A stretch of DNA of 51,653 bases from a virus (IMGVR_UViG_3300044799_000328:1-51653); one strand, 5' to 3'. Shown: positions 8,439 to 17,137, counted from the first letter of the stretch. The notes: generated from the letters alone by a model not told the origin. A program made the numbers and translations.

Positions 8439-10733
8439 TTACCTCACAAGCCGATGTTCCACGACGATTCCCTTGATTACTTCAAATTCCTTGAGCGTGG
8501 CGAAGATTCCCGTTGAACTAGGAGAAGCGGTAACGTTCGATATCCGAGAGCGAATGATGCCAAACATTGGGGACAGACCGCGCAAGCCACACATATGATC
8601 CCCAATGGTGATGAGACTATAAGCAAGGCCGGTATTGTTGTCAATCCAGGTCGACCCGTCGTCAAGACTATAGGCCATCTCGGTGACCAGATAGGCAACG
8701 CCAGCGCGGTTTGCGATCTTAAGTTTGATTTCGAGATTGTATCCCGCAGCCGGTCTGGACGCCGTAATGTAATTTGCGTGGGGAGGCGTCCCGTATTTAC
8801 TGGAAAATGGGTAGAGGGTTCCCTCCGTGGCATACATGTCTTCGTCGACTGTTGTAAAAACAATATTCGCATCATCTCCGTAATTACCCCACATGACCAT
8901 CCCCTTCGGGAACCAAATCCCACCGCTGGGTTCCGCGCCCATGATAGCCAGCGATGATCTGTCCTGCGAGAATGAATTGGAGGTAAAGGGCCATGCATCC
9001 AACTGGACATCTTCCCAGCGGCCCCGCAATTCAATGTATCCTTGATCGTCCGGGTAGATCTCAAAACGGCCCTTCACCCCCCAGAAATCTCCCGGAGTTA
9101 CGGTCTTGTTGGTCCCTCCCCCATATGGTTGCGTCACCGTGCGGACGTATAAACCTCCGCAACGCACAGACCCGTTGGCCGAATTGAAAACCACCGATCC
9201 CGTCTCGGGAGACGAATAGATTGGAATCCAATACCGGCGATCATTAAAATTGTTGAACAGGCGTGAAGCCGCAAACCCTCTCCTGCCACAGGAGCGGGTC
9301 ATATCGTTGTCATTCCGGCAGTAGCCATTCTCAAACCAGACCCGCGCTTCCGTGCCGGTTATCGCCGCTGGAACTTCAAAAGCCGTGGTAATGAATTCGG
9401 AACTTGACCAGTCATCCCAATACATCAACTGATCTTCGAGGCGCGTAGGCCACCAGCCATGATTGGATTCGCCACCTAAATATCCGCCATCCTGCCAACT
9501 CATTGGATGCTTGATGATGATCAGACGCAGATTGGTCAGCAGTTGCGGATAGAAAAATCCGGTGCAGACGAGCGTCGAGGCACTTACTGTTCTCACAAGA
9601 GCCCACTGGCAATACTGCTCGTCCCATGTTGCACCAGCGCCGCGAACATCGAGAACAACCAAATCTCCCGCTGCCGCTGTCCCGAATCCGGAGTTGGTGG
9701 CGTCCGTCAGGGTCTTGTAATCGCTACCGAGATTATAGGAAATGGCACGCCCATCGTGCTTTAAATGATTCGCATCGATCCCGGCTAGTAAGGTTTTCCA
9801 AGTTGCGCCCACCGCATCTTTGATCTGCACAATATAGTCGGTGATAACTAGCGAATTCGAACTGGGCCTTTTGGCACTCACAAGCACAGTATTGACTACC
9901 GGACCATCCTGCACATAAACGTCCCAGCCATCCGGCTTGTCGTCGTCCGCCTGCATGGTGGTATCAATGAACTTGGTTACGTGGGCGGGAGCGGTATTTC
10001 CGTCCGTCCATAACGAGGCACCGGAGGCGTTGTAAAGTTTCCAGGCATAATACCACCGGCCTGGGGATGACGCCGTGAACACATACTGGGATCCGGTTTC
10101 ATCTGCCACGAGCGAAACAGCGACAATGGCGGTAGTGCCGTCATGAACAAGAGTTCCGCCCTCTGCGGGTGTCCGCAAGTCGTACTGTGCTTGAAGAGCC
10201 GATCCATCCGAAACGAATTTAGCCCTAAATTCGGCGGAGAAGATTCCATTGGTATTCTTGAAAGACCTCACCCGCGACATGATCTCGGATCCACGAGCGA
10301 TCGCACGCTGGAGCAACCATTCCGGATAAGTCAGGGCTACCGTGGTTCCGCCAGCCGCAACCGTCTCGTAAGTGATCGTCCCCGTGTAGGTGACACTGGC
10401 GGTGTGGGCATTTTCGATGCGGATGTAGATTTTACCAGCTGATGCCAGATCCTCGTAGGGGAACAAGAAGCCTTCGCTTCTCTCAGTGATAATGACACCA
10501 TTTTCTTCGCAAGGATCGATCAAACTACCGGTATACTGTTTCGTCGCATAAATCAAGTCAGCATCCGCATAGGTGCCGTTCTTATACATGAACACCGTAG
10601 TCGGGGCCGAGAAGATCGAAGGAACGATCTTGATTTTTACGACATTTAGGGAGTTAGCCGCAGCAACGCTGAAATTGGCGTATGATCCCGCCGCGATCGT
10701 CCTGGTGAAGCTGATATTTTGAAATCTAGCCAT
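8439..10733 (-). CDS. Large virion protein, paralog 1 of a tandem triplet
   Basis: 764 residues from ATG 10733 (SD TAGGTAACC). It begins MARFQNISFTRTIAAG and continues IKIVPSIFSAPTTVFMYKNG, aligning with KVVPSINAGTDQVILYK in paralog 2. The middle block has ASLWTDGN, KPDGWDVYVQDGPV and DYIVQIKDAVGATWK. The C-terminus ends LKEFEVIKGIVVEHRLVR. Tandem copies with diverged surfaces usually give hetero-oligomeric or alternative fibres; this is inference. It is the first of the triplet to be transcribed, right after a small conserved protein. Confidence 0.7.
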   Translation of the reverse strand: MARFQNISFTRTIAAGSYANFSVAAANSLNVVKIKIVPSIFSAPTTVFMYKNGTYADADLIYATKQYTGSLIDPCEENGVIITERSEGFLFPYEDLASAGKIYIRIENAHTASVTYTGTITYETVAAGGTTVALTYPEWLLQRAIARGSEIMSRVRSFKNTNGIFSAEFRAKFVSDGSALQAQYDLRTPAEGGTLVHDGTTAIVAVSLVADETGSQYVFTASSPGRWYYAWKLYNASGASLWTDGNTAPAHVTKFIDTTMQADDDKPDGWDVYVQDGPVVNTVLVSAKRPSSNSLVITDYIVQIKDAVGATWKTLLAGIDANHLKHDGRAISYNLGSDYKTLTDATNSGFGTAAAGDLVVLDVRGAGATWDEQYCQWALVRTVSASTLVCTGFFYPQLLTNLRLIIIKHPMSWQDGGYLGGESNHGWWPTRLEDQLMYWDDWSSSEFITTAFEVPAAITGTEARVWFENGYCRNDNDMTRSCGRRGFAASRLFNNFNDRRYWIPIYSSPETGSVVFNSANGSVRCGGLYVRTVTQPYGGGTNKTVTPGDFWGVKGRFEIYPDDQGYIELRGRWEDVQLDAWPFTSNSFSQDRSSLAIMGAEPSGGIWFPKGMVMWGNYGDDANIVFTTVDEDMYATEGTLYPFSSKYGTPPHANYITASRPAAGYNLEIKLKIANRAGVAYLVTEMAYSLDDGSTWIDNNTGLAYSLITIGDHMCGLRGLSPMFGIIRSRISNVTASPSSTGIFATLKEFEVIKGIVVEHRLVR

Positions 10734-10739
10734 GGTTAC

Positions 10740-11126
10740 CTAGCACCGAGCCATCTGGATTTTGAAGGTGAAGTTGAGAATTCCTCCGATCGCCAATACT
10801 GATCCTGGAGTTATAACCTCCCGAAGTAGCATGTTCCCACCAGAGACAGCATCAAAAAGACCCCATTCCGTAATCGTCAGCACCGCCAACGCGGTAATCG
10901 ATCCACTTACCTGGTAGGTGTCTCCCGCCTGAGTAATCGTAACAATCGTAGATACACCGGGTGAGCGTGCATATCCGCCAGTGGTATCCTCGGTGGCCAA
11001 CTGGGTATTGGTTGCGACTGGAGCTGCTATCCCAGTTCCCCAGCCGATGTAAAGAGGTTCGGTGCCGACGCCTTTGATTCGGCTGGCCAAGATGCTGAGT
11101 CCTTTATTGGTTATAATTTTGGCCAT
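10740..11126 (-). CDS. Conserved small virion protein (GWGTG type)
   Basis: 128 residues from ATG 11126 with SD AGGGGGATCC. It starts MAKIITNKGLSILASRIKG and contains YIGWGTG near residue 30, then a beta-rich body (TEWGLFDAVSGGNMLLREV). Similar small proteins sit beside fibre genes in other tailed phages. It lies between the two 100-residue paralogs and the fibre triplet, so a role as fibre base or adaptor is plausible. Function unknown. Confidence 0.65.
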   Translation of the reverse strand: MAKIITNKGLSILASRIKGVGTEPLYIGWGTGIAAPVATNTQLATEDTTGGYARSPGVSTIVTITQAGDTYQVSGSITALAVLTITEWGLFDAVSGGNMLLREVITPGSVLAIGGILNFTFKIQMARC

Positions 11127-11134
11127 GGATCCCC

Positions 11135-11437
11135 CTAGAATTCTTCGTAAAAGCAGGTTACGCCGTCACCGTTGCTTCCCTTGAGGTACATACCAGCCAG
11201 GTCGATATTGTTGCCCACCCCAGCCGGTTTGATCAGTACCCTGTCAAGGGGTGCCGCTCCAGTATTCGGAATCAGGCAGATTCCCTTGTTCGTGCCCACC
11301 GTCGCATCACCCAAGAAAATATTCGCTTGATTGTCTATGTAGGACTGAATCCACGCCTGGGCGCATTTAATGCTTGTGGCGCTAATAGCCTGGACGCTGG
11401 TGCCACTGAGAATCTTTTGGGTCAACTTCCAAGTCAT
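11135..11437 (-). CDS. Small virion-region protein, copy 2 of a tandem pair
   Basis: 100 residues, ATG 11437 after AGGAGGCGGT. Paralogous to the gene just upstream (11446-11754): both share the pattern SATSI.C, an IFLGD/VYLGD segment, VGNN.DL and the same C-terminal EEF. Beta-rich with few charged residues, compatible with a capsid or fibre accessory protein. Function unknown. Confidence 0.65.
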   Translation of the reverse strand: MTWKLTQKILSGTSVQAISATSIKCAQAWIQSYIDNQANIFLGDATVGTNKGICLIPNTGAAPLDRVLIKPAGVGNNIDLAGMYLKGSNGDGVTCFYEEF

Positions 11438-11445
11438 ACCGCCTC

Positions 11446-11754
11446 CTAGAATTCTTCGTAATAAACGTCCACTCCTTCACCATGAGTGGCCAAAATGTAA
11501 ATATGTTGGAGATCCATGTTGTTTCCTACGCCATTGGACTCCAAAGGGATTCTGTCCGGGGCATCAGCATCCTTCCCTGGCCCCAGCAGGACAATCGCCA
11601 ACTTGTTGGTGACATTGAGGTCACCAAGATAAACAGCATCGTGACCGACTCGGCAGTATTGGACGATTGCTCGTGAACACCTTATGCTGGTAGCAGAGAC
11701 CGGCTCTGGAGTTGAACCTGTGCCATCAAACAATTTCTGAACCAGTTTGAACAC
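11446..11754 (-). CDS. Small virion-region protein, copy 1 of a tandem pair
   Basis: 102 residues from GTG 11754, preceded by a strong SD (AAGGAGGCAGAG) that starts inside the stop codon of the gene upstream. A longer frame to 11823 would overlap that gene and lacks an SD. The product begins with FKLVQKLFDGTGS, aligning with WKLTQKILSGTSV of the second copy. It carries RIPLESNGVGNNMDL and ends VYYEEF. Function unknown; tandem duplication is clear at the protein level. Confidence 0.65.
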   Translation of the reverse strand: MFKLVQKLFDGTGSTPEPVSATSIRCSRAIVQYCRVGHDAVYLGDLNVTNKLAIVLLGPGKDADAPDRIPLESNGVGNNMDLQHIYILATHGEGVDVYYEEF

Positions 11755-11764
11755 CTCTGCCTCC

Positions 11765-11989
11765 TTACGGAATCTGCCTGCCTTTGTCTTTCTCGCAGGG
11801 GAGATCTTCCTCGTCCAAGACAAACGGAGTCATAAACTCGCCTCCTGCCTTGGTGGCACAATCCGGAATGGTGAAGGCCATGCTCGGGTCATCCGGTGAT
11901 CGGCCATCGGGGATCTTGTGGCCCGTGGGGGCCTGGTTAAACGTGCGCTCCGATCTCTCGGGTGGATTCGGGATTTCTTTTCTTGCCAT
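11765..11989 (-). CDS. Hypothetical 74-residue hydrophilic protein
   Basis: ATG 11989 follows GAGGTATTGCC. It starts MARKEIPNPPERSERTF, has no membrane segment, and is rich in Pro, Asp and Glu. It is the first gene after a TTGACA/TATTAT motif at 12006-12026, so it may head a transcript for the fibre region. No family recognised. Confidence 0.55.
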   Translation of the reverse strand: MARKEIPNPPERSERTFNQAPTGHKIPDGRSPDDPSMAFTIPDCATKAGGEFMTPFVLDEEDLPCEKDKGRQIP

Positions 11990-12005
11990 GGCAATACCTC
12001 AATTT

Positions 12006-12026
12006 ATAATACCACTATCTTGTCAA
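12006..12026 (-). promoter_or_regulatory. TTGACA-N9-TATTAT promoter-like motif
   Basis: On the minus strand TTGACA (12026-12021) is followed after exactly 9 bases by TATTAT (12011-12006), with TG one base before the -10-like box. The spacing is too short for a normal -35/-10 pair, but the same arrangement recurs at 19914-19934, 22646-22666 and 29963-29983. It lies 16 bases before ATG 11989 and overlaps the end of the glycosyltransferase gene. Confidence 0.4.
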
Positions 12027-12668
12027 CCTGTATTGATCGTAATGGGCGGAGCCTACCGAAACCGGCAGGTTCATCTGCCTAACCTCGACCGAACTATCAC
12101 ACCAAGTACGAAATCCAAGCTTTCTAGCCCGGTCACAAAAATCCACATCCTCGCCTATGGTTGGATCAGAAGTTCCGCGCCAGTAAGGACTTCCAAGAGC
12201 CTTTAGAACGCTGGTCTTTATCAACATAACACCGGTACCGCTACCAGCCGGAGTCTCAAAGAGAGCATTCTTCGGATAATCGTACATGGGAACCCTGTTC
12301 CCGTCCTTATCAAATTCAAATATCAATGGATCGATAGGAGGATTTGAACGGAAAAACAACGGTGAAATAATGTCAACGTCTCTCTTTAAAAGTACATCCA
12401 ATAGGTTTGCCGGAACTACCATGTCATCGTCTATGAGCAATAGTAGATCGGTGTTGAATTCCACCGAAAGAGCCGAAGCTGCGTTTCTGGCTACCACGAT
12501 AGGTATCTTGGGACCGGGCACACACCAACGCACGGCGTATTCTCCGCGCTCTTCCGCTTTTCCGGTAGCCTGAGAAAACACAAGGAAATTGATGAGTGGT
12601 TCCGGTTCTACAGCATGATACGTTGGAACCGCAGCAATTATTTTTAGGGGACCTCTTTTATCTACCAT
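12015..12668 (-). CDS. GT-A family glycosyltransferase
   Basis: 217 residues from ATG 12668, just 2 bases past the upstream stop; a TTG start at 12695 has no SD. It begins with a Rossmann-like strand (KIIAAVPTY). At residues 77-82 it has LLIDDD, the acidic metal- and nucleotide-sugar-binding motif of GT-A enzymes, and at 172-186 GEDVDFCDRARKLGF, the acceptor-side acidic motif seen in family-2-like transferases. It probably moves a sugar from a nucleotide sugar onto a protein or glycan; the substrate cannot be read. Its place inside the structural operon hints at virion protein glycosylation. Confidence 0.8.
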   Translation of the reverse strand: MVDKRGPLKIIAAVPTYHAVEPEPLINFLVFSQATGKAEERGEYAVRWCVPGPKIPIVVARNAASALSVEFNTDLLLLIDDDMVVPANLLDVLLKRDVDIISPLFFRSNPPIDPLIFEFDKDGNRVPMYDYPKNALFETPAGSGTGVMLIKTSVLKALGSPYWRGTSDPTIGEDVDFCDRARKLGFRTWCDSSVEVRQMNLPVSVGSAHYDQYRLTR

Positions 12669-12670
12669 GC

Positions 12671-13840
12671 CTAATCCGCGTCGTGACTCTGCCAATATGC
12701 AGCACCGTGCTGGGTAAATGGATATTTAGAAAACGCCCACATCAAATTGTTCATATAAATGCTGTCGTCGGCCATTGCCGCATTAATGTAATCCTGTTCG
12801 TGTTGGGCCTGAAAGTCCCTAGAAAGCTGTATGTCATAATACGGACTCTTACGATTATACATCATAATGTCTGAAAGAGCGCCGTGAACGAGCATATGGG
12901 AAGGAACAGCCGGAGGAGGCGTATCCTCATCCTCGACCATGTTCTCAACTGTACGATACGCAATATAGGGAAATCCCTGCTCCATACTTGGGGTAGGATA
13001 AAGTTCGTACTGGAAGCGGCCTACTTCGTCCGGAATATAGTCATTGAGCATGTAAACCCATCCGGTCGTCTGTCTCCAAGTATCGTAAGTATTCAATACC
13101 TCTTGCGGCATGTTAAGTCGTAGACGCCATCCCTGCGCTGTGTTTACCACCGACCAAACCATTCTCAGGTTCTGTCCTAGATTTACATAGGCTTGACAGA
13201 TCTGGTAGCTTGAGTTGGTTGTGCTAGGGTGCCCGTAGGGAAGGTCAAGCAACAATTCCTGAGTCAGCGTAACACCGCGAATATTATAAAACGGTCGCGT
13301 TGTTCCAATGCGGAACTGTCTACGCATAAGAGAGGACTTAAAGATGGTTTCGCCAGCACTATGGATTTTGGTCGGTTTGCATTTGAAGTTTGTACTATCA
13401 ATAGAAAGGACAAGAAGTACGTCTTGGTTTGGACCGCCACTATTGATTGTTAACCAGTCACCAACCTCTATCCCGGTCATGGAAAGTGGGGTGATATCCT
13501 GATATTCGCCAACCACGGTGACGGCCTGAGAGAGGGTGGTATTTACACCTCCATCATTGGCTATCCATCCCGTGCCAACGCCCGTGACAATACTAGATCC
13601 ACGAGTTACAGATACGCTTCCGGTAGTGTAGGCGGCGGGAATAGACATCTCTCCACGCACAAGAAGACCGCCCCACATGCGGCGATCTTGTACTTGACGC
13701 AGACGAGTATTTAAACGACGCTTAACCAGTTGCGGAGGAGCATCGGGATTATACGAGAGAACATGATCCACCATTTGGCGGAAGTTCTCCTGTACCCCGC
13801 CGCCGCCGACAAATGGCTGCGTCGGTCCTGTTTGACTCAT
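12671..13840 (-). CDS. Head or neck structural protein
   Basis: 389 residues. ATG 13840 has SD GAGGGGATC. A helical N-terminus (QENFRQMVDHVLSY, then RRLNTRLRQVQDRR) precedes a beta domain with VTGVGTGWIANDGG and a C-terminal helical part (HMLVHGALSDIMMY, then QLSRDFQAQHEQDY). The C-terminal pattern is like that of phage adaptor or head-completion proteins. It lies between the decoration-like cassette and the glycosyltransferase. A structural role is likely; the exact position in the virion is not readable. Confidence 0.65.
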   Translation of the reverse strand: MSQTGPTQPFVGGGGVQENFRQMVDHVLSYNPDAPPQLVKRRLNTRLRQVQDRRMWGGLLVRGEMSIPAAYTTGSVSVTRGSSIVTGVGTGWIANDGGVNTTLSQAVTVVGEYQDITPLSMTGIEVGDWLTINSGGPNQDVLLVLSIDSTNFKCKPTKIHSAGETIFKSSLMRRQFRIGTTRPFYNIRGVTLTQELLLDLPYGHPSTTNSSYQICQAYVNLGQNLRMVWSVVNTAQGWRLRLNMPQEVLNTYDTWRQTTGWVYMLNDYIPDEVGRFQYELYPTPSMEQGFPYIAYRTVENMVEDEDTPPPAVPSHMLVHGALSDIMMYNRKSPYYDIQLSRDFQAQHEQDYINAAMADDSIYMNNLMWAFSKYPFTQHGAAYWQSHDAD

Positions 13841-13857
13841 GATCCCCTCGCGCAAAT

Positions 13858-13883
13858 ATCGGAGGGCCTTACGACCCCCCGAT
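13858..13883 (-). promoter_or_regulatory. Stable intergenic hairpin
   Basis: The minus strand can form ATCGGGGGG / CCCTCCGAT with one G-U pair and a short loop. It lies in the 61-base gap between the 82-residue gene and the next structural gene. No T-run follows on the minus strand, so it is more likely an mRNA-processing or stability element than a full terminator. Confidence 0.4.
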
Positions 13884-13901
13884 TAATTTTGCCCAGGCTT
13901 C

Positions 13902-14150
13902 TTATTTGAAGCCGATAACCAGAATGCTGGTTGCACCGTAAGAGCCACTTAGAACGAATGTGATAGTACCTCCACTTGCCGTATATCCACCCGTCTGACC
14001 CGAAGTCGCGTTAGTGAAACTAACGTGTTCAATGACAGACAAGCCGGTTACGAAGGTATCGCCGTTATCAATTCCAGCGGTCTTAGCGATGACTCCATCT
14101 CTGTTACCGAGGGACAGGTTTTCTTTGTACGTAGTTGTGATCGCAGGCAT
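13902..14150 (-). CDS. Decoration-like small protein, B-type copy 2
   Basis: 82 residues, ATG 14150 after AGGGGGACCC. Paralog of 15323-15571: both share LSLGNRDG, a central IEHV, and a C-terminal V.GFK ending. Beta-rich, low charge. Found twice beside A-type genes downstream of the major capsid gene, so a capsid-surface role is inferred. Confidence 0.65.
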   Translation of the reverse strand: MPAITTTYKENLSLGNRDGVIAKTAGIDNGDTFVTGLSVIEHVSFTNATSGQTGGYTASGGTITFVLSGSYGATSILVIGFK

Positions 14151-14160
14151 TGGGTCCCCC

Positions 14161-14733
14161 TTACCAGATCATGTTGTGTAACAAAACAGGGCCAAAGTTG
14201 GTTGGAGCGTCTACTGCCAGGGCTACCCCAAACGGGAGCCCAACAAGAGCCGCATCCACGGCACACCGGCCAAATCTCTGATTAGTTGAACTGTAGATCA
14301 TGATTTCTCCGGCGGCGGTAGATGCATCAACCCCAGCCAATAGCGCTACCCCACCCACCTGAATCCAGGTGTAATAGCCTTGTGTAACCACTCCGAGAAG
14401 AACTCCGGCTAGGAGATTCTTTCCCTTTGCGGCAGCATAGGCGCTTGTTACTGTAAACAAACCATTGGCCGGATCTAGGCTGTACCAATGTACAACCCCT
14501 CCAGCCACTGCGGCTACAGCAGTTTGCTGACCATTAGCACCGTTTTCAAACAGTACATAACGGTAAACGTTACCTTTGTGCCGATACAGAGTTCCAAGAG
14601 GTGCCTTCTGAGTCGCATCGTTTGTCGTTGCGATATCCCCAGGATACGCCCCGGAGATATTCATTGTAGGGGGAACCTCTACGATTTCCTGCGACCCAAA
14701 GGTAAACAGGCCATCTTTTAATGTAACTGTCAT
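14161..14733 (-). CDS. Decoration/cement-like protein, A-type copy 3
   Basis: 190 residues, ATG 14733 after GGGAGGACTAAACA. One of three A-type paralogs. Conserved blocks: NDAT.KAPLGTLYR, a YRYVLFENG-like strand, VHWYSLDPANGLFTVTS, and GYYTWIQVGGVA. The GYYTWIQVGG strand resembles the repeated G-x-W-V patterns of capsid cement proteins. Position 1.4 kb after the major capsid gene supports decoration or cement function (inferred). Confidence 0.65.
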   Translation of the reverse strand: MTVTLKDGLFTFGSQEIVEVPPTMNISGAYPGDIATTNDATQKAPLGTLYRHKGNVYRYVLFENGANGQQTAVAAVAGGVVHWYSLDPANGLFTVTSAYAAAKGKNLLAGVLLGVVTQGYYTWIQVGGVALLAGVDASTAAGEIMIYSSTNQRFGRCAVDAALVGLPFGVALAVDAPTNFGPVLLHNMIW

Positions 14734-14747
14734 TGTTTAGTCCTCCC

Positions 14748-15308
14748 TTAGAAGCACGTCAAAACAGGGGCGCATAGAAGCACCGATGATTTGTTGCTTG
14801 AAAACGCTGTGTAGGCCACGCCGAAGGGTACGCTTAAAATCTCCCCATCGGCATCAATATGAGCAAATTCCAAATCAGTTGCCGATCCGAGCATAACGTC
14901 GCCGATCGCCACGCTTGCATTAACCAGAACCGAAACCACGCCACCCACCTGAATCCAGGTGTAGTAGCCATCGGTCACGACGGTAGTGCCAAGCACTCCG
15001 GCAACGGTGTTAACACCGCCGATTTCGTCGGCGTGATCACTAGTTACAGTGAACGTTCCAGCGGTTGGGTCCAGACTCTTCCAATGAACAACGGCGTAGG
15101 CCACTGCCGCTACATTGTTCGTTCCGTTGTCGAACTTGACGTAGCGGTACATGTTGCCCTTGTAGCGATACAAAGTTCCCAAAGGGTTCTTCGCAGTCGC
15201 ATCATTGGTGTTTTTGATCCCGCCATAGGGCGAAGCGATCAGATCTGGAGGAATCTCCACTGTCTGGGCATTCTTGAAGGCGGATAGTTCATCACCATAT
15301 ACAGACAT
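14748..15308 (-). CDS. Decoration/cement-like protein, A-type copy 2
   Basis: 186 residues, ATG 15308 after AAAGGAGGCTTT. It shares NDATAKNPLGTLYRYKGNMY, VHWKSLDPTAGTFTVTS and GYYTWIQVGGV with the other two A-type genes. It sits directly upstream of copy 3 without a B-type gene between them, which shows that the cassette duplication was uneven. Confidence 0.65.
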   Translation of the reverse strand: MSVYGDELSAFKNAQTVEIPPDLIASPYGGIKNTNDATAKNPLGTLYRYKGNMYRYVKFDNGTNNVAAVAYAVVHWKSLDPTAGTFTVTSDHADEIGGVNTVAGVLGTTVVTDGYYTWIQVGGVVSVLVNASVAIGDVMLGSATDLEFAHIDADGEILSVPFGVAYTAFSSNKSSVLLCAPVLTCF

Positions 15309-15322
15309 AAAGCCTCCTTTGG

Positions 15323-15571
15323 TTATTTGAATCCTTGGACAAACACCGTAGCACTTGCAAGAGACCCACCACCTATCTTAAAGGTGATAACACTGACAGA
15401 TACGGTATAGCCCACGGTTGAACCTTGAGTGTTGTTGGTAATATCCACATGCTCAATTGACGACATTCCGGTTTCCCAGGTATCGTTATTTGCGATCGAT
15501 GTGAACTTTGCCGTCAACCCATCCCGGTTTCCTAATGAAAGTTGAGCGAGAGAGGTAGGGGTAATAGACAT
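15323..15571 (-). CDS. Decoration-like small protein, B-type copy 1
   Basis: 82 residues, ATG 15571 after AGGAGGATGAT. Same length as the B-type copy at 13902-14150 with matching LSLGNRDG and SIEHVDITN blocks and a VFVQGFK ending. Lies between A-type copies 1 and 2. Function unknown, probably a capsid accessory. Confidence 0.65.
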   Translation of the reverse strand: MSITPTSLAQLSLGNRDGLTAKFTSIANNDTWETGMSSIEHVDITNNTQGSTVGYTVSVSVITFKIGGGSLASATVFVQGFK

Positions 15572-15580
15572 ATCATCCTC

Positions 15581-16150
15581 CTACCATTCCAGGTTCTGCA
15601 ATAGAACCGATCCGGTACCAGCGGTAAAATTGGCAACTGCTGTAAGCACGCCAAAAATAATCGCTCGTGGTGTTGCTGCTGTTGCTGCCCCCGTGAGTTT
15701 AAGCTTAAGGTCAGTTGTAGTGTACGAACACTTGCAACCAGCCACCGCTGCCGCGAGCTGATCTCCTGGAAGTGAGGTAAATTCAAGTTTACAGGTTGCA
15801 ACGCCACCGACCTGAATCCAGGTGTAATACCCGGTGGTCAGCGTGACTCCTGTATTCTGGAAAATACCAGCGACAAGGTTTGCACCAATGCCGCTAGTAT
15901 AATCAGATGTAACGGTAAAGGTCCCGCTTGGCGGATCTAAGGCGTACCAGTGGGCAGCGCCATAGACCGTAGCAGCTACGGGACCTGTTCCCGTACTTAA
16001 CTTGACATACCGCCAGACTTTGCCACCTACCCGATACAGCGCCCCTAATGGAGCCTTGGGAGTAGCATCGTTTGCATTTCCAGGGGTGGAGGGAACCTCA
16101 GCCGTCTGGTTTGTGCCAAACTCAAAGAGACCGTCAGGCGTATTAGTCAT
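15581..16150 (-). CDS. Decoration/cement-like protein, A-type copy 1
   Basis: 189 residues, ATG 16150 after GGAGGCCATCC, only 12 bases downstream of the major capsid stop. Blocks NDATPKAPLGALYRVGGKVW, AAHWYALDPPSGTFTVTS and GYYTWIQVGGVA match copies 2 and 3. Immediate linkage to the capsid gene is typical of head decoration or cement proteins. Confidence 0.7.
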   Translation of the reverse strand: MTNTPDGLFEFGTNQTAEVPSTPGNANDATPKAPLGALYRVGGKVWRYVKLSTGTGPVAATVYGAAHWYALDPPSGTFTVTSDYTSGIGANLVAGIFQNTGVTLTTGYYTWIQVGGVATCKLEFTSLPGDQLAAAVAGCKCSYTTTDLKLKLTGAATAATPRAIIFGVLTAVANFTAGTGSVLLQNLEW

Positions 16151-16162
16151 GGATGGCCTCCG

Positions 16163-17137
16163 TTAACTCGTAATCGCGGTGAACTTAAAGAACAGACGCG
16201 GTGCAGGGAACAATAGGTTTCCTGCAAACAAATACTGACCGGCCACATCGTCGGTATTCTGAGCTTCCTTGAAGCCGGTGAATCCGAACTGGTACTTAGC
16301 CAATGTACTGATATAGAACTGGATGTACTTGCTATTCAGTCCAAAGATGTGTGCTGCCGGGCAATACTGATCAACGCAGATACTTGCGCCATTCCAACGC
16401 ATCGACTGGAAGCCGATCTTGGCCACATCTGTAGATTCTTCCATGAAACGCTGTTGCGGAAGGATCTTGTTCCAGATGATGTTCCAAATAAGCTGAGTCG
16501 TGGCGATCAAGTCTACGTGTTCATTGCCGAACCACGCTCCACCATAAGCGGTCTGAAGCAGCGCCATGGTAAATGCAGTTGAGCTAGTGTCCGCGTAGGC
16601 GTTGATGCCTGCGTTGTTGGTTCCGTTGCCAACACCCAGGTCGGAGCGGGTGATTCCACCGTAAGCAGCAAACGCAGATCCGTTATCCAGAGCTGCCTGC
16701 ATACCGTCTAGGTTGATGGTACCAGAGTTGGTTCCCTGTCCATCAAGGAACAAGTCGGTGCCGAGGTTCTTCGCCATCTTTCCAGAGGCGTTAACCATCT
16801 TCGATTCAACGTAGCTCATGGCCGCTTCCGGTCCACGAGCCAACACGTTGTCGGTTCCGAACAAAGTCACGTTGACGTAGTAGTACTTTGGGTTTACTTC
16901 CAGGGCCGTATCGGTCTGGACGTAAGAAATGTTGAAAGTTCCACCGCGCTGGAACGCACCACCGTTTAATTCGGCGTATGCGATAGGGTGACGAATAGTC
17001 GTACCACCTTCGAAACGTTCAGCGTTGCGGGTCCTCAGCCGGGTAAATACCGGGCTGGACTTGTACACGTTATCCACAAGACGTGGAACAATGTGCTTAT
17101 TCACCTTACCGGTGATGTCATCCCATGTTAAAGCCAT
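16163..17137 (-). CDS. Major capsid protein
   Basis: 324 residues, ATG 17137 with SD AGGAGGTCAACACC. Helical N-terminal segment (DDITGKVNKHIVPRLVDNVY), an extended strand region with RHPIAYAELNGGAF, then a compact domain with ARGPEAAMSYVESKMVNASG and a C-terminal beta part (FGFTGFKEAQ, then LLFPAPRLFF). Length, composition and position directly after the scaffold-like gene fit an HK97-fold major capsid protein. No protease gene is seen nearby, so proteolytic maturation is not indicated. Confidence 0.85.
   Translation of the reverse strand: MALTWDDITGKVNKHIVPRLVDNVYKSSPVFTRLRTRNAERFEGGTTIRHPIAYAELNGGAFQRGGTFNISYVQTDTALEVNPKYYYVNVTLFGTDNVLARGPEAAMSYVESKMVNASGKMAKNLGTDLFLDGQGTNSGTINLDGMQAALDNGSAFAAYGGITRSDLGVGNGTNNAGINAYADTSSTAFTMALLQTAYGGAWFGNEHVDLIATTQLIWNIIWNKILPQQRFMEESTDVAKIGFQSMRWNGASICVDQYCPAAHIFGLNSKYIQFYISTLAKYQFGFTGFKEAQNTDDVAGQYLFAGNLLFPAPRLFFKFTAITS

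Noticed and set aside
3855-10733. Diversity-generating retroelement acting on the tandem fibre genes
   Set aside because: No reverse transcriptase and no template/variable repeat pair in the window; copies differ throughout, not only at adenines.
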